DNA from: Prevotella sp.
Lineage (GTDB): Bacteria > Bacteroidota > Bacteroidia > Bacteroidales > Bacteroidaceae
Length of the DNA stretch: 64,000 bases
Reading direction: 5' to 3'
Assembly (NCBI GenBank): GCA_017618275.1
Contig: JAFZUS010000004.1
Location: 1-64,000 of the forward strand
Position 1 is the stretch's first letter, and every line of letters starts with the position of its first letter. Shown piece after piece: positions 1-8,496 of this stretch. The position numbers were made by a program, and so were the translations under genes. The notes under the pieces were generated by a model. That model was not told the origin of the DNA and made no database searches. It worked only from the letters and a program-made list of their open reading frames with translations.

Positions 1-531
1 GCAGCAGCAATCTACAATTCAAGTTCTGAAATGTATATTACCAATGCCAATATTTCGGCCAATGTTGCGATAGATTCTCCTATAGGTGATTTGTTCATCG
101 AGAATTCTACGGTTTCAGTAGATGGTCTTATTGGCGGTGGAGAACAGTTGCATATCACCAATTCGACTGTAACGGCATCTAGCCCATCGATATTCTATTC
201 TGTAATCTATGGTTGGCAATCTGAATTAGATTTGAAAGATTGCTATATAAGAACACCACAGGGCGGTAAGTATGTCATCAGCAGTAAACGATTGGAAGAC
301 GCAGAAGGTAAATTACCGCAAACTGTGGAGATTGTTCCCACCCAAGCCCCGTTGTCGGGTGATGTTGACGGCAACGGCAAGGTAAATGCTGCTGATATCG
401 TGGCTATTGTGAACTTCATCATGGGAAATCCCCCAGTTGTCTTTTACCAAACGGCTGCCGACATTAACGAAGACGGTAAGATAAATATTGCCGACATTGT
501 GATGCTTTCTAACATCATCATGGGGAAATAG
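1..531 (+). CDS. C-terminal part of a secreted dockerin-domain protein (5' truncated by window edge)
   Basis: The reading frame is open from base 1, so the true start lies before the window. The last 60 residues hold two dockerin-type calcium-binding repeats, seen as GDVDGNGKVNAADIV and ADINEDGKINIADIV, each with the Asp/Asn-rich loop followed by a helix. The part before this is rich in Asn, Ser and Thr with beta-helix-like periodicity (NANISAN, NSTVSVDG, NSTVTA), as in surface adhesins or polysaccharide-degrading proteins. In Prevotella-like bacteria such domains end many secreted proteins. They are not proof of a cellulosome, since no cohesin is visible here. The protein is presumably exported, but its signal peptide is outside the window. 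Its catalytic role cannot be told from this fragment. Confidence 0.75.
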   Translation, partial: AAAIYNSSSEMYITNANISANVAIDSPIGDLFIENSTVSVDGLIGGGEQLHITNSTVTASSPSIFYSVIYGWQSELDLKDCYIRTPQGGKYVISSKRLEDAEGKLPQTVEIVPTQAPLSGDVDGNGKVNAADIVAIVNFIMGNPPVVFYQTAADINEDGKINIADIVMLSNIIMGK

Positions 532-539
532 ATAATAAG

Positions 540-659
540 GATTATAGACAAAGTAAAAGGGCTCGCATAACTGTGGCGATGGCATGTGTGAATGTGGAAG
601 ACGGTGAGTTGAAAGCCCGCCAGGTACTCATGACCGATACGGCAACCACCGTACATTTC
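540..659 (+). pseudogene. Possible coding remnant of unknown origin
   Basis: This is the gap between the dockerin gene and the leftward lipoprotein gene. In frame with base 540 it reads as a protein-like segment (fragments ITVAMACVNVEDGELKA and VLMTDTATTVHFG) with no convincing start. The frame then runs into the opposite-strand lipoprotein gene and stops at 741-743. Codon use resembles real genes more than random sequence, so it may be the end of a decayed gene. I do not recognise the family, and chance remains possible. Confidence 0.2.
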
Positions 660-671
660 GGGCAATTGCTG

Positions 672-1133
672 TTATTGCGCTTCAGCCTGTTTCTTGTGGA
701 TGTAACGAATCTTGACGCCGAGCGTCTCACATTGGGTACGTAATGAATCGCGTTGCATGCGAGTGCGTGTGAGCATGGTGAGTTCCTCGGGTGTGGCCCG
801 CAGATTGGCCTTGTCCTTCTCCACCTTTGCCTGCAAGTCGTCGTAGTCGTGCTGCACCTGTTGGAGCAGACTGTCCGTCTTTGCCAGTTCGCCCTGAGCC
901 TCTTTGAGTTCTATTTCCCAATTGAGTTTCAGGGCTTTCTTGCGGGCGTCGATGGCATGGGGATAGCGTTTGCGGATGGAGTCGATGCTGGCCTTTGCCT
1001 CAGGGTAGTTGCCCTGTTCGTAAAGTGTACTGGCCTGTGCCAACAAGTCTTCTGCCTCTTGCTGCTGTCTGTTGTTGCCGCCACAGGCGGTGAGTAGGGC
1101 TATGCTACTCAGGATGAATATGATTCGTCTCAT
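672..1133 (-). CDS. Small coiled-coil outer-membrane lipoprotein, unknown function
   Basis: A 153-residue protein starting at the ATG at 1133. This start gives a clean lipoprotein signal peptide (MRRIIFILSSIALLTACGG), with lipobox Leu-Thr-Ala-Cys near residue 17. An upstream in-frame ATG at 1160 would add nine charged residues before the signal peptide and lies at the predicted promoter, so it is unlikely. After the Cys comes a TPR-like stretch (ASTLYEQGNYPEAKASID), then a long Glu/Lys/Gln-rich coiled coil to the end. Similar small lipoproteins are common in Bacteroidales. It stands alone and is divergent from cca, with its own promoter at 1158-1165. The function is not known. Confidence 0.7.
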   Translation of the reverse strand: MRRIIFILSSIALLTACGGNNRQQQEAEDLLAQASTLYEQGNYPEAKASIDSIRKRYPHAIDARKKALKLNWEIELKEAQGELAKTDSLLQQVQHDYDDLQAKVEKDKANLRATPEELTMLTRTRMQRDSLRTQCETLGVKIRYIHKKQAEAQ

Positions 1134-1157
1134 GGTCGAGTGATTTGATTTTGGGTG

Positions 1158-1165
1158 CAAATATA
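1158..1165 (-). promoter_or_regulatory. Promoter -7 element for the lipoprotein gene
   Basis: The minus strand reads TATATTTG, matching the Bacteroidetes TAnnTTTG element, 25 bases before the chosen start at 1133. No clear TTTG -33 element is seen. Confidence 0.55.
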
Positions 1166-1207
1166 CAATTTTTCTGTGATAATCTGTGAAATCTGTGGCT
1201 TTTTTTG

Positions 1208-1215
1208 TACCTTTG
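1208..1215 (+). promoter_or_regulatory. Promoter -7 element for cca
   Basis: TACCTTTG matches TAnnTTTG and lies 24 bases before the cca ATG. It is divergent from the lipoprotein promoter, so this roughly 100-base gap serves both genes. Confidence 0.6.
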
Positions 1216-1238
1216 TCGCCGAAAAGGAAAAATAAACG

Positions 1239-2750
1239 ATGAAACTATATAGCGACGAGGAACTTGCGAAGATATTAGACCAGGAGATATTCCACCAGAT
1301 TAGCGAGGCAGCGGATCGTCTCGGGAAGGAATGCTATGTCGTGGGAGGTTACGTCAGGGACATCTTCCTGGAACGTCCCTCTAACGATATCGACGTTGTG
1401 GTGGTGGGCAGTGGCATTGCTGTCGCTGAGGAACTGAAACGGATGGTTGGGCGCAAGGCGCATCTCTCCGTGTTCAAGAACTTCGGTACTGCCCAGGTGA
1501 AGTTCCGCCAGAAAGGTGTCGAGTATGAAGTGGAGTTCGTGGGAGCCCGTAAGGAGAGTTACAGTCATGACTCGCGCAAACCCATCGTGGAAGACGGGAC
1601 GCTTGAAGACGATCAGAACCGTCGCGACTTCACCATCAATGCAATGGCCATCTGCCTGAACAAAGACCGTTTCGGTGAACTCGTGGATCCCTTCAACGGG
1701 TTGGCCGACCTCGAAGACGGCATCATCGCCACCCCCTTGGAACCAGACATCACCTTTAGCGACGACCCTCTTCGCATGTTGCGCTGTATCCGTTTCGCCA
1801 CCCAACTGAACTTCCAGATTGAGGACGTGACCTTCGAGGCTCTCGAACGGATGGCAGATCGTATCAAGATCGTCAGTGGCGAGCGCATCAAAGATGAGTT
1901 GAACAAGATCATCATGGCACCGCACCCCAGCATTGGCTTCGAATACCTGCAACGTTCAGGACTGCTTCAGATTATCCTGCCTGAACTCTCGGCCCTTGAC
2001 ATTGTGGATCAGAAGAACGGACGGGCACATAAGAACAATTTCTACCATACCCTCGAGGTTTTGGAGAACGTAGTTAATGCACAATGCAAAATGCATAATG
2101 CACAATCGGCTACGCCAGAAGAACACGCGAAAAATAATTGTGCATTGAGCATTGAGAATTGTGCATTGTATTTGCGTTGGGCGGCACTGCTGCACGACAT
2201 TGGCAAGACCAAGTCGAAACGCTGGGATCCTGCTGTCGGCTGGACGTTCCATAACCATAATCTGATCGGGGCCAAGATGGTGCCCGTGATCTTCCGTCGA
2301 CTGATGCTACCCCTCGACATGAAGATGAAATATGTTGAAAAACTCGTGGACCTGCACATGCGTCCTATCGTGATTGCTGACGAGGAGGTGACCGATAGTG
2401 CCGTGCGTCGACTGTTGAACGACGCAGGTGACGATATCGACGACCTGATGACGCTCTGCGAGGCTGATATCACCTCGAAGAACGAAGGCAGGAAAAAGAT
2501 GTTCCTCGAGAATTTCCGTATGGTGCGCGAGAAACTCACCGACCTGCAGGAAAAAGACTACAAGCGACTGCTCCAGCCCGTCATCGACGGTAATGAAATT
2601 ATGGAACTATTCCACCTGCCACCCTCGCGCGAAGTGGGCGTGCTGAAGCAATACCTCAAGGATGCCGTGCTCGACAATCGAGTGGAAAACGAGCGCGAGC
2701 CCCTGATGCAACTCCTTATGGAAAAAGCCAAAAACATGAAACTGATATGA
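1239..2750 (+). CDS. cca: CCA-adding tRNA nucleotidyltransferase with HD domain
   Basis: Adds or repairs the 3' CCA end of tRNAs. The N-terminal nucleotidyltransferase head shows the class II signature VVGGYVRD at residues 34-41 and the metal-binding NDID at 49-52. The neck domain follows (RRDFTINAMA, then DDPLRMLRCIRFA). The C-terminal half carries an HD phosphohydrolase domain (LLHDIGK near residue 319), as in many bacterial CCA enzymes. At 503 residues it is somewhat long, partly because about 31 residues (280-310) are encoded by an inverted pair of simple repeats just before the HD motif. That stretch (for example CKMHNAQ and NNCALSIENCALY) does not look like ordinary family sequence. The stop overlaps the next start by four bases (ATGA), implying co-translation with the membrane protein downstream. 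Confidence 0.95.
   Translation: MKLYSDEELAKILDQEIFHQISEAADRLGKECYVVGGYVRDIFLERPSNDIDVVVVGSGIAVAEELKRMVGRKAHLSVFKNFGTAQVKFRQKGVEYEVEFVGARKESYSHDSRKPIVEDGTLEDDQNRRDFTINAMAICLNKDRFGELVDPFNGLADLEDGIIATPLEPDITFSDDPLRMLRCIRFATQLNFQIEDVTFEALERMADRIKIVSGERIKDELNKIIMAPHPSIGFEYLQRSGLLQIILPELSALDIVDQKNGRAHKNNFYHTLEVLENVVNAQCKMHNAQSATPEEHAKNNCALSIENCALYLRWAALLHDIGKTKSKRWDPAVGWTFHNHNLIGAKMVPVIFRRLMLPLDMKMKYVEKLVDLHMRPIVIADEEVTDSAVRRLLNDAGDDIDDLMTLCEADITSKNEGRKKMFLENFRMVREKLTDLQEKDYKRLLQPVIDGNEIMELFHLPPSREVGVLKQYLKDAVLDNRVENEREPLMQLLMEKAKNMKLI
2076..2170. repeat. Inverted pair of simple repeats inside cca
   Basis: The left arm (2076-2106) consists of AATGCACAATGC-type units. The right arm (2136-2170) is made of the reverse-complement units (AATTGTGCATTGAGC type). 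About 29 bases separate them (2107-2135). The whole stays in frame in cca. The same unit family occurs at 8376-8496 and 59290-59323. Confidence 0.85.
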
Positions 2751-3817
2751 GTCAACGCCTTCTCTCCCTCGATATCTTACGTGGTATTACCGTTGCGGGC
2801 ATGATCCTTGTCAATAACGGTTGGGGCGAATCCTTCGAGATGCTCTGTCACTCCGAGTGGAACGGCATGACCCCCTGCGACCTCGTCTTTCCGTTCTTCC
2901 TCTTCATCATGGGTATCTCCTGTTACCTCTCTCTGGTGAAGTCGGAATTCAAGCCCACGCCTCAGGTCATCCGTCGCATCGTCAAGCGCACCGTACTGCT
3001 CTTCGCCATTGGACTCTTTATCAATTGGTTCGACTACGCCATCGAGGGCGACCTGCTCTGCTTCGGTCATCTCCGTATCTGGGCAGTCCTCCAGCGCATT
3101 GCCCTCTGTTACGGTATCGTGTCGCTCTTCGCCTTGTTTTGTAACCATAAGTACACGATACCAGTCATTATCGGCCTGTTGGTGGTCTATGCGGCCATCC
3201 TGATGCTTGGCAACGGCTATGTCCAGGATGCCAGCGTGAATGTTCTGGCTCAGGTCGATCTCCGCCTCTTCGGTTACGACCATCTCTACCATCACACTCC
3301 CGTTGACCCTGAAGGACTGTTGGGTACCATCTCTTCCGTGGCCCACGTGTTGTTGGGCTTCTACTGTGGTAGGCTCATTCGTCAGAAGCAGACCATCAAC
3401 GAGAAGGTCATTGCCCTCTTTGTGGTGGGAACGGTGCTCGTCATTGGCGGTTACCTGCTTTCATACGGTCTGCCGCTCAACAAGTGTATCTGGAGTCCCA
3501 GTTACGTGATGGTCACCTGCGGCCTTGCCTCGCTCCTTCAGGCTTTTCTGATGTATCTCATTGATATCCAACAGAAAAAGGACTGGACCACTTTCTTCCA
3601 CGTCTTTGGCGTCAACGCCCTTGCCCTCTATGTGTCGAGCGAGTTGCTCGCCATCCTCTTAGGCAATTTGGGAGTTTCCGAGTGGGTCTTCAACGGGCTC
3701 CACACCATGATTCCCCCACAGAAATGGGCTTCACTGGCCTATGCCCTTTACTTCGTGTTGCTCAATTTCGCCATTGGCTATATTCTGTTTAGGAAGAAAA
3801 TATACATTAAATTGTAG
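2747..3817 (+). CDS. Multi-pass membrane protein of the DUF5009 / heparan-alpha-glucosaminide acetyltransferase-like group
   Basis: A 356-residue protein with about ten hydrophobic segments. It opens with RLLSLDILRGITVAGMILVN followed by a region ending DLVFPFFLFIMG, the hallmark of the family that includes lysosomal heparan-alpha-glucosaminide N-acetyltransferase and the YeiB/DUF5009 membrane proteins. Such proteins are thought to transfer acyl groups across the inner membrane to sugars, but the substrate here is unknown. It overlaps the cca stop by four bases and is probably translated from the same mRNA. No function links it to tRNA repair; the pairing is probably positional. Confidence 0.75.
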   Translation: MSQRLLSLDILRGITVAGMILVNNGWGESFEMLCHSEWNGMTPCDLVFPFFLFIMGISCYLSLVKSEFKPTPQVIRRIVKRTVLLFAIGLFINWFDYAIEGDLLCFGHLRIWAVLQRIALCYGIVSLFALFCNHKYTIPVIIGLLVVYAAILMLGNGYVQDASVNVLAQVDLRLFGYDHLYHHTPVDPEGLLGTISSVAHVLLGFYCGRLIRQKQTINEKVIALFVVGTVLVIGGYLLSYGLPLNKCIWSPSYVMVTCGLASLLQAFLMYLIDIQQKKDWTTFFHVFGVNALALYVSSELLAILLGNLGVSEWVFNGLHTMIPPQKWASLAYALYFVLLNFAIGYILFRKKIYIKL

Positions 3818-3878
3818 CAACTACAATAAACTTTGTTAAAAACCCTTGACGGAGATATATCTATTAGATATATTTTCG

Positions 3879-3886
3879 TACCTTTG
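3879..3886 (+). promoter_or_regulatory. Promoter -7 element for the RND efflux operon
   Basis: TACCTTTG followed by CACC lies 35 bases before the ATG at 3921. The strong match to the Bacteroidetes -7 box supports the start chosen for the adaptor gene. No regulator gene is adjacent. Confidence 0.65.
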
Positions 3887-3920
3887 CACCTCAGAAAACA
3901 AAATTACAAAGGTTATAGAT

Positions 3921-5099
3921 ATGAAACAGAAGAAAATTCTAGTGATTGCTGCTGCGACGATGCTGTTGGCTTCGTGTGGCGGTGGCGGTGGTCGTCCGAC
4001 ATTCGGCGACAATGAGTATCCTGTGACGGAAGTTGGCACATCGACGACTTCAATGCAGTCCACTTATCCTGCTACCATCAAGGGTGTGCAGGACGTGCAG
4101 ATCAGTCCCAAAGTACAGGGTTTTATCAGGCAGATTAATGTGAAGGAAGGTCAGGCAGTGGGTGTCGGACAGGTGCTCTTCGTGCTTGACAACGTGACTT
4201 ACCAGTCGCAGGTGCGCCAGGCACAGGCTTCCGTGAATACGGCTCAGGCTTCTTGCAATACAGCCAAGTTGAACTATGAGAACTCAAAGGAACTCTTTGA
4301 GAGCAAGGTGATTGGTGAATTCGAACTGCAGTCGGCCAGCAATCAGTATGAGATTGCCAAAGCCGCTCTGGATCAGGCTCAGGCCAGTCTCGCATCGGCT
4401 AAGGAGATGCTGAGTTACTGCTATGTGAAGAGTCCGGCTGCAGGTGTCATCGGTACGCTGCCCTATAAGAATGGTGCGCTGGTGAATACGAACACCGTAC
4501 TGACCACAGTATCAAACAACTCATCGATGGAGGTCTATTTCTCCCTGACGGAAAAGGATGCTCTGGAGATGACGAAGGCCGCAGGTAGTCAGAATGCAGC
4601 CCTGGAGGCCTTCCCCCCCGTGAAACTGCAGTTGGCTGACGGAACCATATACGGCCATGATGGTAAGGTGGCCAAGATGAGCGGTGTGATCGATGCTGCT
4701 ACGGGTAGTGTACAGTTGATAGCCGTGTTCCCCAACCCAGAGAAAATGCTGAAGAGCGGTGGCTCAGGTGCAATCATCGTTCCGCGTGACGACACGTCAG
4801 CCATCATCATCCCACAGGGTTGTGTCTCGGAGATACAGAATAAGAAGTTTGTGTATGTCTTGGGTAAGGACAATAAGGTGAAGTACACTGAGATCAAGGT
4901 AGACCCGCAGAACGATGGTACGAACTATGTCGTGACCGACGGTCTGAAGGTGGGCGACAAGTACGTCACTAACGGTATCACGAAGTTGACAGACGGAATG
5001 GAGATTGTTCCCATCACCCCTGAGAAATATCAGCAGAAAATCGATGACCAGGCCAAAGCCATGAGTGCTGGCGACATCGTGGACGCGATGAAAAAGTAA
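3921..5099 (+). CDS. RND efflux periplasmic adaptor (membrane fusion lipoprotein, AcrA/HlyD type)
   Basis: A 392-residue lipoprotein that would link the inner-membrane pump to the outer-membrane channel. The start at 3921 is chosen because it directly precedes a signal peptide with lipobox LLASCGG. An in-frame ATG upstream at 3846 lies before the promoter. The order is typical: lipoyl/barrel-sandwich half (VQISPKVQGFIRQINVKEGQ), alpha-hairpin rich in Gln/Ala (QAQASVNTAQASCNTAKLNY), second lipoyl half (VKSPAAGVIGTL), then beta-barrel and membrane-proximal domains ending DGLKVGDKYVTNGITKLTDG. It is the first gene of an adaptor, pump, outer-membrane factor operon. Substrates cannot be deduced. 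Confidence 0.93.
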   Translation: MKQKKILVIAAATMLLASCGGGGGRPTFGDNEYPVTEVGTSTTSMQSTYPATIKGVQDVQISPKVQGFIRQINVKEGQAVGVGQVLFVLDNVTYQSQVRQAQASVNTAQASCNTAKLNYENSKELFESKVIGEFELQSASNQYEIAKAALDQAQASLASAKEMLSYCYVKSPAAGVIGTLPYKNGALVNTNTVLTTVSNNSSMEVYFSLTEKDALEMTKAAGSQNAALEAFPPVKLQLADGTIYGHDGKVAKMSGVIDAATGSVQLIAVFPNPEKMLKSGGSGAIIVPRDDTSAIIIPQGCVSEIQNKKFVYVLGKDNKVKYTEIKVDPQNDGTNYVVTDGLKVGDKYVTNGITKLTDGMEIVPITPEKYQQKIDDQAKAMSAGDIVDAMKK

Positions 5100-5118
5100 A
5101 AAAGTAAAATAGTAAAAC
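5091..5118 (+). repeat. Short tandem repeat, 8-bp units, spanning the adaptor stop codon
   Basis: Three consecutive 8-bp units (AAAAAGTA, AAAAAGTA, AAATAGTA) plus a partial fourth cover the adaptor stop and the 20-base gap before the pump gene. The 8-bp period equals that of the folK repeats at 60451 and 60765, although the sequence differs. Confidence 0.7.
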
Positions 5119-5119
5119 A

Positions 5120-8100
5120 ATGACTTTTACAACATTTATCAAACGCCCGGTGCTCTCGACGGTGATCTCCATCGTCATTGTGCTGCTGGGCTTCATCGGA
5201 CTGGTATCGCTGCCTATTGAGCAGTATCCAGATATTGCACCGCCTACCGTTGTGGTCTATACCAGTTATCCTGGTGCCGATGCAGAGACGGTGAAGAACT
5301 CCGTCATTGTGCCCTTGGAAGAGAGTATCAACGGTGTGGAGGGAATGGACTACCTGAGTTCATCGGCTTCGACAGGTTCGGCACAGATCTCCGTGCTGTT
5401 CCGTCAGGGTATGAATGCCGATATGTGTGCCGTGAACGTGCAGAACCGTGTGCAACAGGCTTTGGCCCTGTTGCCTGCTGAGGTGACGCGTATCGGTGTG
5501 ACCGTGATGAAGCGTCAGACATCTCAGGTGATGATGTTCACACTGACTTCTGAGGACGGACGTTACGACGACCAGTTCCTGACGAACTACAATAACATTA
5601 ACATCATCCCTGCCATCAAGCGTATTCAGGGTGTGGGTGACGTGCAGAGTCCGGGTCTGAAGACCTATTCGATGCGTATCTGGTTGAAGCCCGATGTGAT
5701 GAAGCAGTACAGTCTGATGCCGAGTGACATCAGCAACGTGCTGGCAGAGCAGAACATCGAGGCCGCACCGGGTAAGTTGGGTGAGGATGCTAACGTGGCC
5801 TACGAGTACTCCCTGCGCTATACGGGTCGTTTGAAGACCCCGGAGGAATTTGGTAACATTATCATCCAGAGCAAGGCCGACGGTACGACGCTGAAACTGA
5901 AGGATGTGGCTAAGATTGAACTGGGCGGTCAGCAGTATAGTGTCTCGATGAGAAACAACAACCTGCCCTCTGTGATGGGTATGGTGCAGCAGATTGCCGG
6001 TTCGAACGCCAACGAGATTGCCAAGCAGGTGAAGAAGGAACTGGAGGAACAGGCCAAACTGTTCCCCCCGGGCATGACCTATAAGATCAACTACGACGTG
6101 ACGGAGTTCCTGTATGCTTCTATCGAGGAGGTGGTGTTCACACTGTTCTTCACGCTGATCCTGGTGTTCATCGTGATCTACGTGTTCCTGCAGGACTGGC
6201 GCTCAACGCTCATCCCGTTGATTGCCGTGCCTGTATCGTTGATTGGTACCTTCTTCTTCCTCAACGTGATGGGCTTCTCCATCAACCTGCTGACGCTCTC
6301 CGCCTTGCTCTTGGCCATCGCCATCGTGGTGGATGATGCCATCGTGGTGGTGGAGGCTGTACACGCGAAGTTGGATCAGGGTTATAAGTCGACGTTGACA
6401 GCCTCTATTGATGCCATGAACGAGATCTCGGGTGCAATCATCTCCATCACGCTGGTGATGGCATCAGTGTTTATCCCCGTGTCGTTTATTGGCGGTACTA
6501 CAGGTACCTTCTACCGTGAGTTCGGTGTGACGATGGCTGTCTCCATCTTCATCTCGGCACTGAACGCCCTGACGCTGTCACCTGCACTCTGTGCCATCTT
6601 CCTGAAACCGCATGACGAGAACGGCCATGAGAAGAAGATGTCTGTCATCGACCGTTTCCACGCCTCGTTTAATACCGCTTACGACAAGGTGCTGGGCAAA
6701 TATAAGAACTCAGTGGAAAAACTGGTGCGCAAGCCGTTGGCTATCGGTATTGCCGTCATTATCGGTATTGCTGTGCTGGTGACCACACTGTTCACCACCA
6801 AGACAGGACTTGTGCCTTCAGAGGATACGGGTACGCTCTTCTGTACCATCTCCCTGCCGCCAGCCACCTCTGTGGCCCGCACGCGTCAGGTTATCGACGA
6901 GGTGGACAAGATTCTCGCAGCCGATCCCGCCATCCAGAGCCGTGAGCAGATTCAGGGTTACAACTTCATCGCTGGTGCAGGTAGTGACCAGGCAACCTTC
7001 ATCCTGAAACTGAAACCGTTCTCCGAGCGACAGAAGGGATTCTGGTGGAAACTTTCCGGACTATGGCAGGGCGACGGTATCTATCGTTTCTTCCTCAATC
7101 CGTTGAGTTCTGATGGCGTGGTGGCACAGATCTTCATCAAGACCGCCCACATCAAGGATGCCAGCATCCTGGCCTTCTCACCGCCTATGATTCCTGGTTT
7201 CTCGGCCAACAGTGGTGTGTCGATTGTGATGCAGGACCGTACGGGTGGTGATCTGAACCGTTTCTTCGGAATCGTGACCGACTTCATCGCCGAACTCAAC
7301 AAACGTCCGGAGATTCAGATGGCACAGACGTCCTACAACCCGAGTTATCCGCAGTATATGGTCCATGTGGATGTGGCCAAGTGTAAGCAGAGCGGCATCT
7401 CGCCCTCTACCATCCTCTCCACGTTGCAGGGTTACTATGGCGGACTCTACGCCTCTAACTTCAATGCCTACGGTAAACTCTATCGTGTGATGATTCAGAG
7501 TTCACCCGAGACCCGTATGACGACGGAGTCTCTAAATAAAATATATGTACGTACGCCTGCGGGAATGGCTCCCATCCAGGAGTTCTGTAGTCTGGAGCGC
7601 GTCTATGGCCCGACAAACATCAACCGCTTCAACCTGTTTACGTCTATCAACGTGACGGCAACGGTGGGTGATGGCTACTCTACGGGTGAGGCCATCAAGG
7701 CTGTGGAGGAGATTGGTGCCAATATCCTGCCTGCAGGTTATACCTATGACTACTCAGGTCTGACCCGTGAGGAGGCCAAGGCTTCGAACACCACAGGCAT
7801 CATCTTCCTGCTTTGTATCGTGTTCATCTACCTCATCCTGTCGGCACAGTACGAGTCGTACATCCTACCGTTGTGCGTCATCCTCTCCGTACCCTTCGGA
7901 CTGGCAGGCTGTTTCCTCTTCACGATGATATTCGGCCACGCCAACGATATCTACATGCAGATCTCACTGATCATGCTGATCGGTCTGTTGGCCAAGAATG
8001 CCATCCTGATTGTGCAGTTCGCCTTGGAGCGCCGTGAGACGGGTATGGCCATCTCATGGTCGGCCGTCTTGGGTGCTGCCGCCCGTCTGCGCCCGATTCT

Positions 8101-8377
8101 GATGACTTCACTGGCTATGGTCATCGGTCTGCTGCCGATGATGTTCGCCTCAGGTGTGGGTAAGAACGGTAACCAGACCTTGGGTGCTGCTGCCGTAGGT
8201 GGTATGCTTATCGGTACGCTGTTGCAGATCTTCGTGGTGCCTACGCTCTTTGTGATCTTCCAGTCGCTGCAGGAGAAGTTCCGTCCGATGAAGTTCGAGG
8301 ACGAGGAGAATCCTGAGGTGGCAGCCGAACTGGCTCAGTATGCACATTCAAAACCAGTAGATTATGAATTGGAATAA
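5120..8377 (+). CDS. RND multidrug efflux pump, AcrB/HAE1 family
   Basis: A 1085-residue inner-membrane proton-driven pump, the normal length for the family. The N-terminus FIKRPVLSTVISIVIVLLG is typical of the first transmembrane helix. Two large periplasmic loops each follow the first helix of one half. The proton-relay acidic pair is present in VVDDAIVVVEAVH (about residues 405-406), and the partner Lys is in LIGLLAKNAILIVQ (about residue 958). It lies 20 bases after the adaptor gene and about 45 bases before the outer-membrane factor, so the three form one operon. The stop codon touches the first arm of a repeat at 8376. Confidence 0.95.
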   Translation: MTFTTFIKRPVLSTVISIVIVLLGFIGLVSLPIEQYPDIAPPTVVVYTSYPGADAETVKNSVIVPLEESINGVEGMDYLSSSASTGSAQISVLFRQGMNADMCAVNVQNRVQQALALLPAEVTRIGVTVMKRQTSQVMMFTLTSEDGRYDDQFLTNYNNINIIPAIKRIQGVGDVQSPGLKTYSMRIWLKPDVMKQYSLMPSDISNVLAEQNIEAAPGKLGEDANVAYEYSLRYTGRLKTPEEFGNIIIQSKADGTTLKLKDVAKIELGGQQYSVSMRNNNLPSVMGMVQQIAGSNANEIAKQVKKELEEQAKLFPPGMTYKINYDVTEFLYASIEEVVFTLFFTLILVFIVIYVFLQDWRSTLIPLIAVPVSLIGTFFFLNVMGFSINLLTLSALLLAIAIVVDDAIVVVEAVHAKLDQGYKSTLTASIDAMNEISGAIISITLVMASVFIPVSFIGGTTGTFYREFGVTMAVSIFISALNALTLSPALCAIFLKPHDENGHEKKMSVIDRFHASFNTAYDKVLGKYKNSVEKLVRKPLAIGIAVIIGIAVLVTTLFTTKTGLVPSEDTGTLFCTISLPPATSVARTRQVIDEVDKILAADPAIQSREQIQGYNFIAGAGSDQATFILKLKPFSERQKGFWWKLSGLWQGDGIYRFFLNPLSSDGVVAQIFIKTAHIKDASILAFSPPMIPGFSANSGVSIVMQDRTGGDLNRFFGIVTDFIAELNKRPEIQMAQTSYNPSYPQYMVHVDVAKCKQSGISPSTILSTLQGYYGGLYASNFNAYGKLYRVMIQSSPETRMTTESLNKIYVRTPAGMAPIQEFCSLERVYGPTNINRFNLFTSINVTATVGDGYSTGEAIKAVEEIGANILPAGYTYDYSGLTREEAKASNTTGIIFLLCIVFIYLILSAQYESYILPLCVILSVPFGLAGCFLFTMIFGHANDIYMQISLIMLIGLLAKNAILIVQFALERRETGMAISWSAVLGAAARLRPILMTSLAMVIGLLPMMFASGVGKNGNQTLGAAAVGGMLIGTLLQIFVVPTLFVIFQSLQEKFRPMKFEDEENPEVAAELAQYAHSKPVDYELE

Positions 8378-8496
8378 TGCACAATTCACAATGCACAATT
8401 CACAATTAAAGAATATGAGATATGAGATCAATTAAGGTGACAAATATAACAAGGCGCAGCCAATTATGCATGATGCATTGTGCATTGTGCATTGTG
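8376..8496. repeat. Inverted pair of simple repeats bracketing the outer-membrane factor start
   Basis: The left arm (8376-8408) has AATGCACAATTCAC units directly after the pump stop. The right arm (8461-8496) has TGCATTGTGCATTG units in inverse orientation. The 52-base spacer contains the start codon at 8422. The right arm codes for part of the signal peptide of the next gene. Same family as the repeat in cca. Confidence 0.85.

Noticed and set aside
1..531. Cellulosome scaffold system
   Set aside because: Only a dockerin-like end is visible, with no cohesin, and such ends are common on Prevotella surface proteins.
3846..3920. Longer start for the efflux adaptor
   Set aside because: The in-frame ATG at 3846 lies upstream of the -7 box and would bury the lipoprotein signal peptide.
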